Positions 8,267-16,900 of a stretch of 64,000 nucleotides of DNA are shown here, piece after piece (the first letter of the stretch is position 1; each line of letters begins with the position of its first letter). The notes under the pieces are model-generated. The model was not told where the DNA came from and searched no databases. It saw nothing but the letters and a program-made list of their open reading frames with translations. Origin of the DNA: Herbidospora galbida (GTDB lineage Bacteria > Actinomycetota > Actinomycetes > Streptosporangiales > Streptosporangiaceae); NCBI RefSeq assembly GCF_005233835.1, contig NZ_SZQA01000021.1, positions 1 to 64,000 on the forward strand. Reading direction: 5' to 3'. The position numbers were made by a program, and so were the translations under genes.

Positions 8267-9727
8267 TTACTTCCGGGAGTCGACTCGGAGCGCGAGCGCC
8301 GGGCACATCTCGACCGCCCGCTGCGCCTCGCTCTTGGCCCACGCCGGGACCGGCGCGTCCATGAACACCGGGAAGCCGTGGTGGTCGAGTTTGACCAGGT
8401 CGGGCATGAGGTGGGCGCAGAGGCCGTGGCCCTGGCAGCGGGTCCAGTCGACCACCAGCCGCACGTCGCTGGCCTCGGTGATCGGCATGGGCAGGGTGTT
8501 CTTCACACCCCGGCCGCACGAGCCGTTGATGATGTGCTCGTCGACGTCCTCGGCGAAGGCCTCCAGGGCCGACAGCACGAAGCGGGTCGTGCCGTCGGGG
8601 TGGAAGCACGCGCCCCGGCCCTTCACCGCCGTGGCGGCCGATTTCACCAGGTCGTGGGCCTGCGGGTCGCCCATGGTGAGCTCCGACAGGGCCCGCGCGA
8701 GCGCCGGCAGGCCGATGCGGCACGGGCCGCACTGCCCCGACGACTGCTGGGCGAGATAGGCGGCGACCCGGACCGTCTCCCCGAGGGGACACGTGTCCGG
8801 GCCCAGCGGCACGATGATGCCCGCGCCGAGCTCACCGCCCGCCTGCTGCATGCCCCGGCGCGACACGATCGCGCCGTAGGCGTCGGCCGCGCTGAGCCAC
8901 TTGCCGTGGTAGCCGCCGATGAGCACGCCGTCGCCGACGTCCGCCTCGCACATGTCGAGCACCTGCGCCAGCGGCACGCCGGGCGTGACCTCCACGACCG
9001 AGGGCGCCTTCACCGACCCGCTCACGCTGAGCAGGGTGGTGCCGGGCTCCTGCACGGTGCCGACGGAGCCGTACTCCTCCGGGCCCAGCTCGGCGAGCAG
9101 CGCGAGCTGGGCGAACGTCTCGGTGTTCGACAGCAGGGTGGGCAGTCCGCGCACCCCGGCGTCGCTGGTCCGGACCTTCCGCCCGGACGGCTGGCCCAGC
9201 TCGCCGTTCACCGCCCGGACGAGGGACCCGCCCTCGCCGGAGATGAACCGCTCCTGGATGCCGGCCACCCGGACGTATCCGATGAGCCCGCGCTCGGCCA
9301 CGGCCGCGCGCATCGAGCCCTCCGCCAGCTCACCCGCGGGGGTGGCGATGACCACCTCTTTGGCGTCCAGCGCACTGGCCGCCAGCAGCGCGCCCTCGAG
9401 CACGAGGTGCGGCTTGCGGGTGAGCAGCATCTTGTCCTTCATGCTGGCCGGCTCGCCTTCGGCGGCGTTGACCAGCACGACGGTGTCGGAGGTGCGCGCG
9501 TTGGCCTGGACGGCCCGGAGTTTGCGCGCGAACGGGAAGGCCGCCCCACCGCGTCCCCGCAGGTCGACCTCTTCAGCCAGCGAGATCAGTGAGTCGACGG
9601 ACTGGCCGTCGAGTTTGCCGTGGATCTCGTAGTGAGTGTCGAGGTCCATCCGGCGGTGCTCGTCGAGGCCGGCGGTGAGCCGGGCCGGACCGAGCCTGCG
9701 GATCTTGGAGACGCGGTAGGGAATCAT
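8267..9727 (-). CDS. NuoF-like flavoprotein fused to a C-terminal three-Cys ferredoxin
   Basis: A 486-aa protein. Residues 1-300 match the NuoF/HoxF flavin and nucleotide region (DLRGRGGAAFPFARK, VVLVNAAEGEPASMKDK, GVRGLPTLLSNTETFAQ). The following iron-sulfur segment has SSGQCGPCRIG (Cys333, Cys336) and GACFHP (Cys374), but Ser330 replaces the first of the four usual cluster ligands. The last 70 residues are a ferredoxin with Cys431, Cys437 and Cys475, the spacing of [3Fe-4S] P450-type ferredoxins. It should carry electrons between NAD(P)H and the membrane cytochrome encoded just upstream; their stop and start are 3 bases apart, and its AAGGAGGG lies inside the end of that gene. Confidence 0.88.
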   Translation of the reverse strand: MIPYRVSKIRRLGPARLTAGLDEHRRMDLDTHYEIHGKLDGQSVDSLISLAEEVDLRGRGGAAFPFARKLRAVQANARTSDTVVLVNAAEGEPASMKDKMLLTRKPHLVLEGALLAASALDAKEVVIATPAGELAEGSMRAAVAERGLIGYVRVAGIQERFISGEGGSLVRAVNGELGQPSGRKVRTSDAGVRGLPTLLSNTETFAQLALLAELGPEEYGSVGTVQEPGTTLLSVSGSVKAPSVVEVTPGVPLAQVLDMCEADVGDGVLIGGYHGKWLSAADAYGAIVSRRGMQQAGGELGAGIIVPLGPDTCPLGETVRVAAYLAQQSSGQCGPCRIGLPALARALSELTMGDPQAHDLVKSAATAVKGRGACFHPDGTTRFVLSALEAFAEDVDEHIINGSCGRGVKNTLPMPITEASDVRLVVDWTRCQGHGLCAHLMPDLVKLDHHGFPVFMDAPVPAWAKSEAQRAVEMCPALALRVDSRK

Positions 9728-9730
9728 GTC

Positions 9731-10513
9731 TTAGACAACCCTCCTTAGCTTCTGAGGCTGGGCGACCTGCTCGCGCTCGGCCTCCCGGGTCTTCTTGCGC
9801 TTGGCGTCCTCCTGCGGCATCGGCAGCTCCTCCATCTCGTCCCGCATGGTCGTCTTCGGCCTGAGCGAGACGATCGCGCGGATCATGAGGGCGGTGCCGA
9901 CGGCCACGATGCAGAGGATGTAGCTCCACGCCACCCAGGGCGCGGGGGTACGTCCGGCCGCCAGGCCGTGCAGGATCGAGACGGGCCAGGCCAGATAGGC
10001 CAAGTCGTGCAGGCCACGCCAGATCCAGGGGTGTACGGCCATGGCGAACCGGCCACGCATCACCCCGGTGGCGACGATCACGATGAACAGGTCCGACGCG
10101 ACGGCGCCGGCTCCCACCGCCAGGCTGGTGGTGGGAATCACCGACCCGTACGACGGGACCAGCCCGGCCGCGATCTTCATGCCGATGTGGACGACCAGGA
10201 AGCCGACCCCGATGAGGGCGGCGCCCCGGTGCACGAGCTGGGCCCGGACCCGCCACTTGATCGGCAGGATCATGCGCTCGGACGTGAGCAGTCCGAGTCC
10301 CACGGTCGCCGTGAGCGCCACGAGCGAGAAGACGCCCGCGTAGAACGTGAGGAACTCCTGCGCCATCAGCAGGACCTGGGTGCTCAGGCCCAGACGGGCA
10401 CCGAGCAGGGATCCGGCCATGATGGTGAACGCGAGAGAGCCCAGGACGATCCGAACGCCTCGTTTCTGGAGGTCGAAGCGTTCGGATCGCCGATGAGCCC
10501 GCCTTTTTGACAC
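9731..10513 (-). CDS. Cytochrome-b-like / ferric-reductase-like membrane protein
   Basis: A 260-aa protein with about six hydrophobic segments and paired histidines for two b-type haems: His95 (QLVHRG) and His109 (VVHIGM) in one pair of helices, His169 (LHDLAYL) and His182 (SILHGL) in the next. This is the pattern of ferric reductase, NOX and YedZ transmembrane domains. The C-terminus is a charged cytoplasmic tail (Lys/Arg/Glu-rich). There is no flavin or NAD domain of its own, so the downstream NuoF-ferredoxin fusion is its likely partner in a two-gene operon. GTG start with GGAGGA five nt upstream. Confidence 0.85.
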   Translation of the reverse strand: MSKRRAHRRSERFDLQKRGVRIVLGSLAFTIMAGSLLGARLGLSTQVLLMAQEFLTFYAGVFSLVALTATVGLGLLTSERMILPIKWRVRAQLVHRGAALIGVGFLVVHIGMKIAAGLVPSYGSVIPTTSLAVGAGAVASDLFIVIVATGVMRGRFAMAVHPWIWRGLHDLAYLAWPVSILHGLAAGRTPAPWVAWSYILCIVAVGTALMIRAIVSLRPKTTMRDEMEELPMPQEDAKRKKTREAEREQVAQPQKLRRVV

Positions 10514-10561
10514 TGATTCCTCCGATTAGGGGGGATCTGCCGAGGGCTCTGAGGCCGCCTG

Positions 10562-12043
10562 TCAGCAGCGGCGATTACGGTTGATGCACTGCACCATGAA
10601 GTTCATGAGGTTGTTGGGCATGACGTTGTGGAAGTCGGCGTGGTCGGTGATCGGGCTGTGCTTCTGCTCCGGGAACGCGTCCACGGCGAAGCTGGCGCCC
10701 TGCGGCACCGAGTAGGCCAGGGTCATGCGCAGCTGGGGAACGGCCCGGGTGCCCTGGGGGCAGCGGCCGCTCTGGTCGGGGAACACGATGTGCGTCCGGT
10801 GGTTGGCGCTGTCGGTGTTCTGACCGTCCCAGCAGCTCGGGAAGTCCAGGATGCGCATCACGAGGCTGCCCCTCGGACAGACCGGATACTTGTCGGAAGC
10901 CCGGTTCTGGAAACCGGAGCAGGTCCACTGCGCCCGCGCGTTGGCCGGACCGTTGGTGGCCGCCTTGGCGTCACCGGTGATCACACGCAGGAAGCGGGGC
11001 ATCGCGACGACCCGGCTGAACCGGTTGCCGCGGAACTGGAGCTGGACCGAACGCGGGGTCAGGATCTGACCGACGTTGCCGTCGGCGAAGCCGCCGATCT
11101 CCGAACCGTCCTGGCCGGGCTGCGGAGGCTGGCCGGTCTGGCCGGGCTGCGGCTGCTGCCCGCCGTTGTTGCCGCCGTTGTTGTTCCCGCCCTGGTTGTT
11201 GCCCCGGCCGCCGTTGTTGTCGCCGCGGTTGCCGAAGCGGCTCTGGTTCTCCGGCTGGGGCTGCTGCCTGCTGAAGCTCTGCGCCTGCGCCGCGCCGTTG
11301 CCGGCGTTCGCTGCGGGCTGCTGGCTCTGGTCGGCCTGGCCGGTGTTCCCCGCCTGGTCATTGACGGGCTGGTCGCCTTGCTGCGCAGCCTGGTCATTGA
11401 CGGCTTGATCGTTGGGAGCGGCCTGGTCGCCCTGCTGCTGCTGTTGCTGCTGAGGCTGGGCGTTGGGGTCCTGCTGCTGGTTCGGGTCCTGCTGCTGGTT
11501 GGGATCCTGCTGTTGCTGGTTCGGATCCTGTTGCTGCTGGTTGGGGTCCTGCTGCTGCTGCTGTTGCTGCTGGTCCTGCTGTCGCTGCTGCTGATTGTTG
11601 TTCTGGCCCTGCAGCCTCAGGTCCGGCCGGAGGCGGAGGATGGGCCAGAAGTACGCGGACCGGTCGCCGTTCCGGCAGGTCGTGCCGCCGGCGGCGAGCG
11701 ACTGGTCGGTGGAGAACCCGTTGGTGGTGACGTTGCCCACGTAGTCGTGGACGTGGTGCGCGCCGTTCGTCACACCCGGCGCGACGATGTGGTTGTCGGA
11801 GTTGCGGTGCCCTCTTTCGTTGCGGCCACACTGCGAGGTGAACGATCCGCCGCCTGCGACGACGCCGTTGGCGCGGCCGACGCGGCGGATGTCGACGAAG
11901 TCGCTCAGGGCCGGGCCGAGTGCGTCGCACTCGGCGCCGCCGATGCGTGGGTCGCAGGCCGCGAAGGCCGGCGTGGGGAAGCTCGGCAGGATCAGGGACC
12001 CGGCCAGCAGAGCTCCCGCCATGGCGAGGGCGCGTTTACGCAT
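10562..12043 (-). CDS. Secreted DUF1996 protein with a long Gln/Asn-rich insertion
   Basis: A 493-aa secreted protein: Sec signal peptide with an AFA-ACD cleavage region (about residues 1-28), a first DUF1996 part (FVDIRRVG...NSDNHIVAPGV...HHVHDYVGN), a low-complexity stretch from about residue 147 to 325, then the second DUF1996 part (GFQNR, FPSCWDGQN, HRTHIVFPD, DHADFHNV, final Cys-rich tail). The insert holds DPNQQQ(Q) repeats, long Gln runs, then Asn/Gly-rich sequence. DUF1996 proteins are secreted, His/Cys-rich and of unknown function. ATG 12043 has AGGAGG upstream; an upstream in-frame start lacks a signal peptide. Probably co-transcribed with the DUF4142 gene. Confidence 0.88.
   Translation of the reverse strand: MRKRALAMAGALLAGSLILPSFPTPAFAACDPRIGGAECDALGPALSDFVDIRRVGRANGVVAGGGSFTSQCGRNERGHRNSDNHIVAPGVTNGAHHVHDYVGNVTTNGFSTDQSLAAGGTTCRNGDRSAYFWPILRLRPDLRLQGQNNNQQQRQQDQQQQQQQQDPNQQQQDPNQQQQDPNQQQDPNQQQDPNAQPQQQQQQQGDQAAPNDQAVNDQAAQQGDQPVNDQAGNTGQADQSQQPAANAGNGAAQAQSFSRQQPQPENQSRFGNRGDNNGGRGNNQGGNNNGGNNGGQQPQPGQTGQPPQPGQDGSEIGGFADGNVGQILTPRSVQLQFRGNRFSRVVAMPRFLRVITGDAKAATNGPANARAQWTCSGFQNRASDKYPVCPRGSLVMRILDFPSCWDGQNTDSANHRTHIVFPDQSGRCPQGTRAVPQLRMTLAYSVPQGASFAVDAFPEQKHSPITDHADFHNVMPNNLMNFMVQCINRNRRC
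11429..11605 (-). repeat. CAG/CTG-rich coding repeat with tandem DPNQQQ units
   Basis: On the plus strand the segment is made of CTG and TTG triplets interrupted by regular GGTTCGGGTCC-like steps, giving about five 18-21-bp units that encode DPNQQQ or DPNQQQQ, flanked by pure glutamine runs. Unit lengths differ by whole codons, so the frame is kept; this suggests length change by slippage or unequal exchange. Confidence 0.85.
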
Positions 12044-12062
12044 GTTCTTCTTTTCCTCCTGG

Positions 12063-12653
12063 TTAGACCGGCGGGACCGGGAGCGCGGAGTAGTCCACCA
12101 GGCCGGTCTCCTCGAGCACACGCATGTGCTTCATGACGACCACGTTGGCCTCCGCGGCGAAGGCGCGGATCCTCTCGTTCCGCGTCCCTGCGCGGATCGC
12201 GGCGACCGTGGCGAAGACCTTGCCGTGGGCGGCCCGCAGCCGGTCGGCGAAGATCTGGTCGAACTGGGCGCCGGTCGCGTTCGACATCTCACCCAGCCAG
12301 CGCTGCTGGTCAGGGTTGGGTTCGTTGGGGAGCAGCACGCCGAGGGCGGCGGCCTCCGCGCGGACCGCCTCGTCGAGCTTCGCGTGGTCGACCATCAGGT
12401 GGTTGCCCGCGATCTTGACCTTCTCGTTGGTCGAGCGCTCCTGAGCCCAGCGGCCGGCGGGGATCTCCCAGAGCCCCGCCCACCGCACCTTCACGAGGAA
12501 GTCCCTGTCGGCGGGGCTCAACGGGCCCCACCGGGTCGAAGTGAAACCCTGCTGCGCCGTCGCCTGTTCTTGGGGCACGACGACGATGACGGCGACGGCC
12601 GCCGCGAACAGGAAAACCGCGAAGACCACGAGTTCCCCGAACCGGAACCGCAT
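12063..12653 (-). CDS. DUF4142 protein, exported
   Basis: A 196-aa protein with an uncleaved or signal-anchor hydrophobic N-terminus (LVVFAVFLFAAAVAVIVVV) followed by a helical DUF4142 domain, including the typical NHLMVDHAKLDEAV segment near residue 85. DUF4142 has a ferritin-like four-helix form and no settled function. GAGGAGG precedes ATG 12653. It is transcribed away from an ECF sigma factor, and the DUF1996 gene begins 19 bases after its stop, so the two probably form an operon for cell-surface proteins. Regulation by the neighbouring sigma factor is plausible but unproven. Confidence 0.85.
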   Translation of the reverse strand: MRFRFGELVVFAVFLFAAAVAVIVVVPQEQATAQQGFTSTRWGPLSPADRDFLVKVRWAGLWEIPAGRWAQERSTNEKVKIAGNHLMVDHAKLDEAVRAEAAALGVLLPNEPNPDQQRWLGEMSNATGAQFDQIFADRLRAAHGKVFATVAAIRAGTRNERIRAFAAEANVVVMKHMRVLEETGLVDYSALPVPPV

Positions 12654-12705
12654 GGCGCCTCCTCTCTTTCGGGGGGAGGTACGCGGGCTTGTGGCGGATG
12701 GTTCA

Positions 12706-12733
12706 GGAATAGTTAGAAATGACGAGAGTTGTC
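12706..12733 (+). promoter_or_regulatory. Possible ECF-type promoter (GGAAT-N17-GTTGTC)
   Basis: GGAAT (12706-12710) and GTTGTC (12728-12733) are 17 nt apart, close to the GGAAC/GTT form of many ECF promoters. The location 35-60 nt before the sigma factor start would suit autoregulation. Confidence 0.35.
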
Positions 12734-12768
12734 AGAGTTGTGTACAGGCCACAAAGGCTGATGCAAAT

Positions 12769-13338
12769 ATGTGGCCTGTGCGCCGACAACTCGACAGCCG
12801 GTTCGAGCGTCTGGACCCCGACGTAGACCCTGATTGGGATGATCGCCTCATCAGGGAGCTCTATAACGAGTTCGGTGGTCCGTTGCTCCGTCAGGTCAGG
12901 CAGACGACCGGCAACGACCTTCAGTGGGCGGAGGACGTCGTTCAGGAGACGTTGCTTCGTGCCTGGCGTAACGCGGCGAAACTGACGTGGGAGAGGGGTC
13001 TGCTCTGGGCATGGCTCCTCACCGTCTCTCGCCGCATCGTGATCGACGGCCGCCGCCGCCGCGGTGTCCGTCCCCGGGAGGTGGAACCACCCGAGGCGGA
13101 CAGCATCGCGGTGCCCGACGGTGCCGACAAGACTCTGGCGGCGATCGTCGTCGCCGACGCCTTGCGCGGCCTGAGCGCCGATCACCGAGAAGTTATCGAA
13201 CAGACATACTTACGGGACCGTACGGTTAACGAGGCAGCAGTGATACTGGGGATACCTCCGGGTACTGTGAAATCGAGGCTGTACTACGCTCTGCGTTCCC
13301 TCCGCGGGGTCCTGAAGGAGAGGGGAGTGGCCAGCTGA
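12769..13338 (+). CDS. ECF-family RNA polymerase sigma factor
   Basis: A 189-aa sigma factor with region 2 (LYNEFGGPLLRQVRQTTGNDLQWAEDVVQETLLRAWRNA, about residues 25-65) and region 4 (LSADHREVIEQTYLRDRTVNEAAVILGIPPGTVKSRLYYALRSLR, about 135-180). It directs polymerase to a small regulon, usually of envelope-stress genes. The ATG at 12769 is used because region 1 of longer frames is not protein-like. The sequence is close in style to mycobacterial SigL/SigK-like factors. Its TGA overlaps the anti-sigma ATG by one base, the usual coupled arrangement. Confidence 0.93.
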   Translation: MWPVRRQLDSRFERLDPDVDPDWDDRLIRELYNEFGGPLLRQVRQTTGNDLQWAEDVVQETLLRAWRNAAKLTWERGLLWAWLLTVSRRIVIDGRRRRGVRPREVEPPEADSIAVPDGADKTLAAIVVADALRGLSADHREVIEQTYLRDRTVNEAAVILGIPPGTVKSRLYYALRSLRGVLKERGVAS

Positions 13339-13520
13339 TGTCCGAGTCGTCACACCTTGAAGTGGCGGCCTACGCCCTCGGGGTGCTTGACGACGGCGAC
13401 GTCGAGGCCTTCGAACGCCACCTCGACGCGTGTGAGCGGTGCCGACAGGAGCTCAAGACGATGTCCGAGCTGCCCGGCCTGCTCGATGGAGTGAAGTCAT
13501 CATCGGAGCGAGCCAACTAA
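13338..13520 (+). CDS. Short zinc-finger anti-sigma factor
   Basis: A 60-aa protein with the anti-sigma zinc-finger pattern His28-x3-Cys32-x2-Cys35 (ERHLDACERCRQEL), after the usual EVAAYALGVLDD helix. Proteins of this family normally continue into a transmembrane helix and an extracytoplasmic domain; this one stops after about 60 residues and is followed directly by a terminator, so it should be a soluble, possibly redox- or zinc-responsive regulator. The start codon overlaps the sigma factor stop (TGATG), implying translational coupling. No remnant of a longer C-terminus is obvious after the TAA. Confidence 0.88.
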   Translation: MSESSHLEVAAYALGVLDDGDVEAFERHLDACERCRQELKTMSELPGLLDGVKSSSERAN

Positions 13521-13535
13521 TCCGCGTGACGTGAG

Positions 13536-13579
13536 AACACCGCAGCCGTCGACCTCGAGTTTGACGGCTGCGGTGTTTT
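13536..13579 (+). terminator. Rho-independent terminator after the sigma/anti-sigma pair
   Basis: ACACCGCAGCCGTC (13537-13550) pairs perfectly with GACGGCTGCGGTGT (13563-13576), with a 12-nt loop and TTT after the stem: a 14-bp GC-rich hairpin starting 17 bases after the anti-sigma stop. Confidence 0.88.
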
Positions 13580-13594
13580 CGGCTGTTATCGGAG

Positions 13595-13766
13595 ACGAGA
13601 CGCGGACGGCCGGAGGCCGGTCGTGGCTCGTCTTGTGAATCTGCCCGATGGACACGAGACGCGGACGGCCGGGGGCCGGTCGTGGCTCGTCTTGTGAATC
13701 TGCCCGATGGACACGAGACGCGGACGGCCGGGGGCCGGTCGTGGCTCGTCTTTTGAATCTGCCTTA
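13595..13766. repeat. Three tandem 59-bp hairpin-forming repeats
   Basis: The unit begins ACGAGACGCGGACGGCC at 13595, 13654 and 13713 (exact 59-bp period); copies differ at only a few bases, and the third diverges after GAATCTGCC near 13766. Each unit contains ACGAG...CTCGT flanking a GC-rich inner inverted region, so each can fold into a hairpin. It lies between the terminator and the glutamate dehydrogenase promoter region. An open minus-strand frame here merely reflects the repeat. Confidence 0.9.
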
Positions 13767-13960
13767 GATGCTGGTGGTCCAATGCTGCCGGTCAACGGAG
13801 ACCGGTAGGCGTCCGCCCAGAGGTCGCGTCCCCGTGTCGTGCATCTATCACCGTTTCACGGGAAGCGCTGTGCGATGCTGACACGACCGCCCTCCTCTTC
13901 GCGGCTGACGTGAGGGCCCTCACGCAACTCGCACCAGCTCACAAAGGAGTGAGGACCGCG

Positions 13961-16900
13961 ATGCCGCTCGATCCGGCCGGGGAACTCGACGACCTGCTCC
14001 GCGCGGCCGCCGCCGCGTGCGGCGACGCCGATGACGACACCCTCGGATATCTACGGGAGTTCTACCGCAACGTCCCGCCCGACGACCTCGCCCACCGCGA
14101 CCCGGCCAACATCTACGGTCCGGCGCTGGCCCACCGCAGGCTCGCCGCGGTCCGGCCGCAGGGACGGGCGCTGGTGCGGGTGCTTCCCCAGGCCCCCGAC
14201 GACCACGGATGCGACCTTGGCGACTCGGTGGTCCAGATCGTCACCGACGACATGCCCTACCTGGTCGACTCGGTCACCAACGAGATCGAACGGCACGAGC
14301 TCGGCGCCCATCTGATCGTCCACCCCCAGATGCGGGTGCGCCGCGACATGACCGGCCGGCTCCTCGGGCCCGACGAGATGGACGTCACCGGCCTCACCCT
14401 GGCCGAGTCGTGGATGTACATCGAGATCGACCGCCAGACCGACCCGGTCGCGCGCGGCCTGCTCGAGTCCGACCTGCTACGGGTCCTCGACGACGTGCGC
14501 GGCGCGGTCGAAGACCAGGCGAAGATGCGCGCCCTGGCCGTCTCCACCGCCGACGACCTCGCGGTCAACCCGCCGCCGCTCGACCCCGGCGAGGTCGAAG
14601 ACAGCCTGGAGCTGCTCCACTGGCTGGCCGACGGCCACTTCACCTTCCTCGGCTACCGCGAATACCGGCTCGAAGAGGACGACACGCTCACCTCACAGCC
14701 GGGCACCGGCCTGGGCGTGCTGCGCCCCGACCGGGCGGGCTCGGGCAGCTTCGCCGCGATGCCGCCGGAGCTGCGCGCCAAGGCCCGCGAGAAGCAGGTG
14801 CTGATCGTCACCAAGGCCAACAGCCGGGCCACCGTCTCGCGCCCCGCCTACCTCGACTACGTCGGGGTCAAGCTCTTCTCGCCCGAAGGCGAGGTGGTCG
14901 GCGAGCGCCGCTTCCTCGGCCTGTTCACCCACGTCGCCTACAACGAGTCGATCTCCCGGGTGCCGCTGCTGCGCCGCAAGCTGGCCGCCGTGCTGGAGAA
15001 GGCCGGGCTGTCGCCCGACAGCCACGACGGCAAGGACCTCATCGAGATCCTGGAGACCTACCCGCGCGCCGAGCTCTTCCAGATCTCCGCCGACGAGCTG
15101 CTGCCGATCGCCCTGGGCGTGCTGCGGCTGCGCGAGCGCAAGCAGGTCAAGCTGTTCCTGCGCCGCGACGACTACGGCCGCTACATCTCCTGCCTGATCT
15201 ATCTGCCGCGCGACCGCTACACCACCAAGGTCCGCCTGCAGATCCAGGACCTGCTGATGAAGGCCCTGAGCGGGCACACCCTCGACTACAGCGCGATGAT
15301 CGGCGAGTCGGCGCTGGCCCGGCTGCACGTCGTCGTCCGCGGCGAGCGCGGCGTGCCGCTGACCACCGAGGGCGTCGACGTCGACGCTCTGGAGGCCAAG
15401 GTCACCGCCGCCACCCGCACCTGGGAGGACGACCTCGCCGCCGCCATCGCCGACCTGTGCGACGAGGCCGACGTGCCGGGGCTGATCCGCCGCTACAGCA
15501 TCGCCTTCCCCGAGGGCTACAAGGCCGACTTCCCGCCCCGCGCCGCCGTCGCCGACCTCAAGCGCCTCGAACAGCTCAGCGACGACGACGCCGACGACAT
15601 CGCCATGAACCTCTACGAACCGCTCGACGCGGTCGAGGGGGAGTGGCGGTTCAAGCTCTACCGGCTCGGCGCGGCGATCTCGCTGTCCCACGTCCTGCCG
15701 CTGCTGGCGCGAATGGGCGTCGAGGTCGTCGACGAGCGGCCCTACCAGGTCGACCGCGACAACGACCCGCGCACCAAGGACGCCTGGATCTACGACTTCG
15801 GGCTGCGCTACACCCGGGCCGCGGAGCTGGCCGCCGACGACTTCAAGCGCCTGTTCCAGGACGCCTTCGCCGCCCTGTGGCGGGGCCAGGTCGAGAACGA
15901 CGGCTTCAACGCGCTCGTGCTCGCCGCCGGCATGACCTGGGAGCAGGCCGAGGTGCTGCGCGCCTACGCCAAGTACCTGCGCCAGGCCGGGGCCACCTTC
16001 TCGCAGGACTACATCGAGAAGACGCTGCTCGGGAACCTGCGGCTGGCCCGCCTGCTGGTGCGCCTGTTCGAGGCCCGGCTCGACCCGCGCCTGCCCGAGA
16101 CCTCCCGCGAGGACATGTCGGCCGCGCTGCGGGAAGAGGTGCTGGCCTCCCTCGACGAGGTCGCCTCGCTCGACGAGGACCGCATCCTGCGGGCCTACCT
16201 CGAATGCGTCGGCGCGACGCTGCGCACCAACTTCTTCCAGCACGACGCCGAGGGCCGGCGCAAGCCGTACACCTCGCTGAAGTTCGACCCTCAGTCGATC
16301 AGCGTGCTGCCCCTCCCGAGGCCCAAGTTCGAGATCTTCGTGTACGGACGGCGCGTCGAGGGAGTGCACCTGCGCTTCGGCAAGGTGGCCCGAGGGGGGC
16401 TGCGCTGGTCCGACCGCATGGAGGACTTCCGGACCGAGATCCTCGGCCTGGTCAAGGCGCAGATGGTGAAGAACACCGTGATCGTGCCGACCGGGTCGAA
16501 GGGCGGCTTCGTCGTCAAGCACCCGCCGCAGGGCGGCCGCGACGAGTTCCTCGCCGAGGGCGTCGCCTGCTACAAGCAGTTCATCTCCGGCCTGCTCGAC
16601 CTGACCGACAACCTGGTCCACGGCCAGGTCGTGCCGCCCGCCGACGTGGTGCGCCACGACGGCGACGACACCTACCTCGTGGTCGCCGCCGACAAGGGCA
16701 CCGCGACGTTCTCCGACATCGCCAACGGCGTGGCCAAGGACTACGGCTTCTGGCTGGGCGACGCGTTCGCCTCCGGCGGCTCGGTCGGCTACGACCACAA
16801 GGCCATGGGCATCACTGCACGGGGCGCCTGGGAGTCGGTCAAATACCACTTCCGCACCCTCGGGCTCGACACCCAGACCACCGACTTCACCGTCGCCGGC

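Noticed and set aside
11429-11605. Plus-strand Leu-rich hydrophobic frame opposite the Gln-rich region
   Set aside because: CTG runs on the plus strand are the complement of CAG Gln codons; the minus-strand gene has a signal peptide, a ribosome site and DUF1996 motifs.
13453-13795. Minus-strand frames encoding Arg/Pro-rich repeats over the 59-bp repeat array
   Set aside because: The apparent protein repeat is only the translation of the DNA repeat; composition is not protein-like, frames run through the terminator, and no ribosome site is present.
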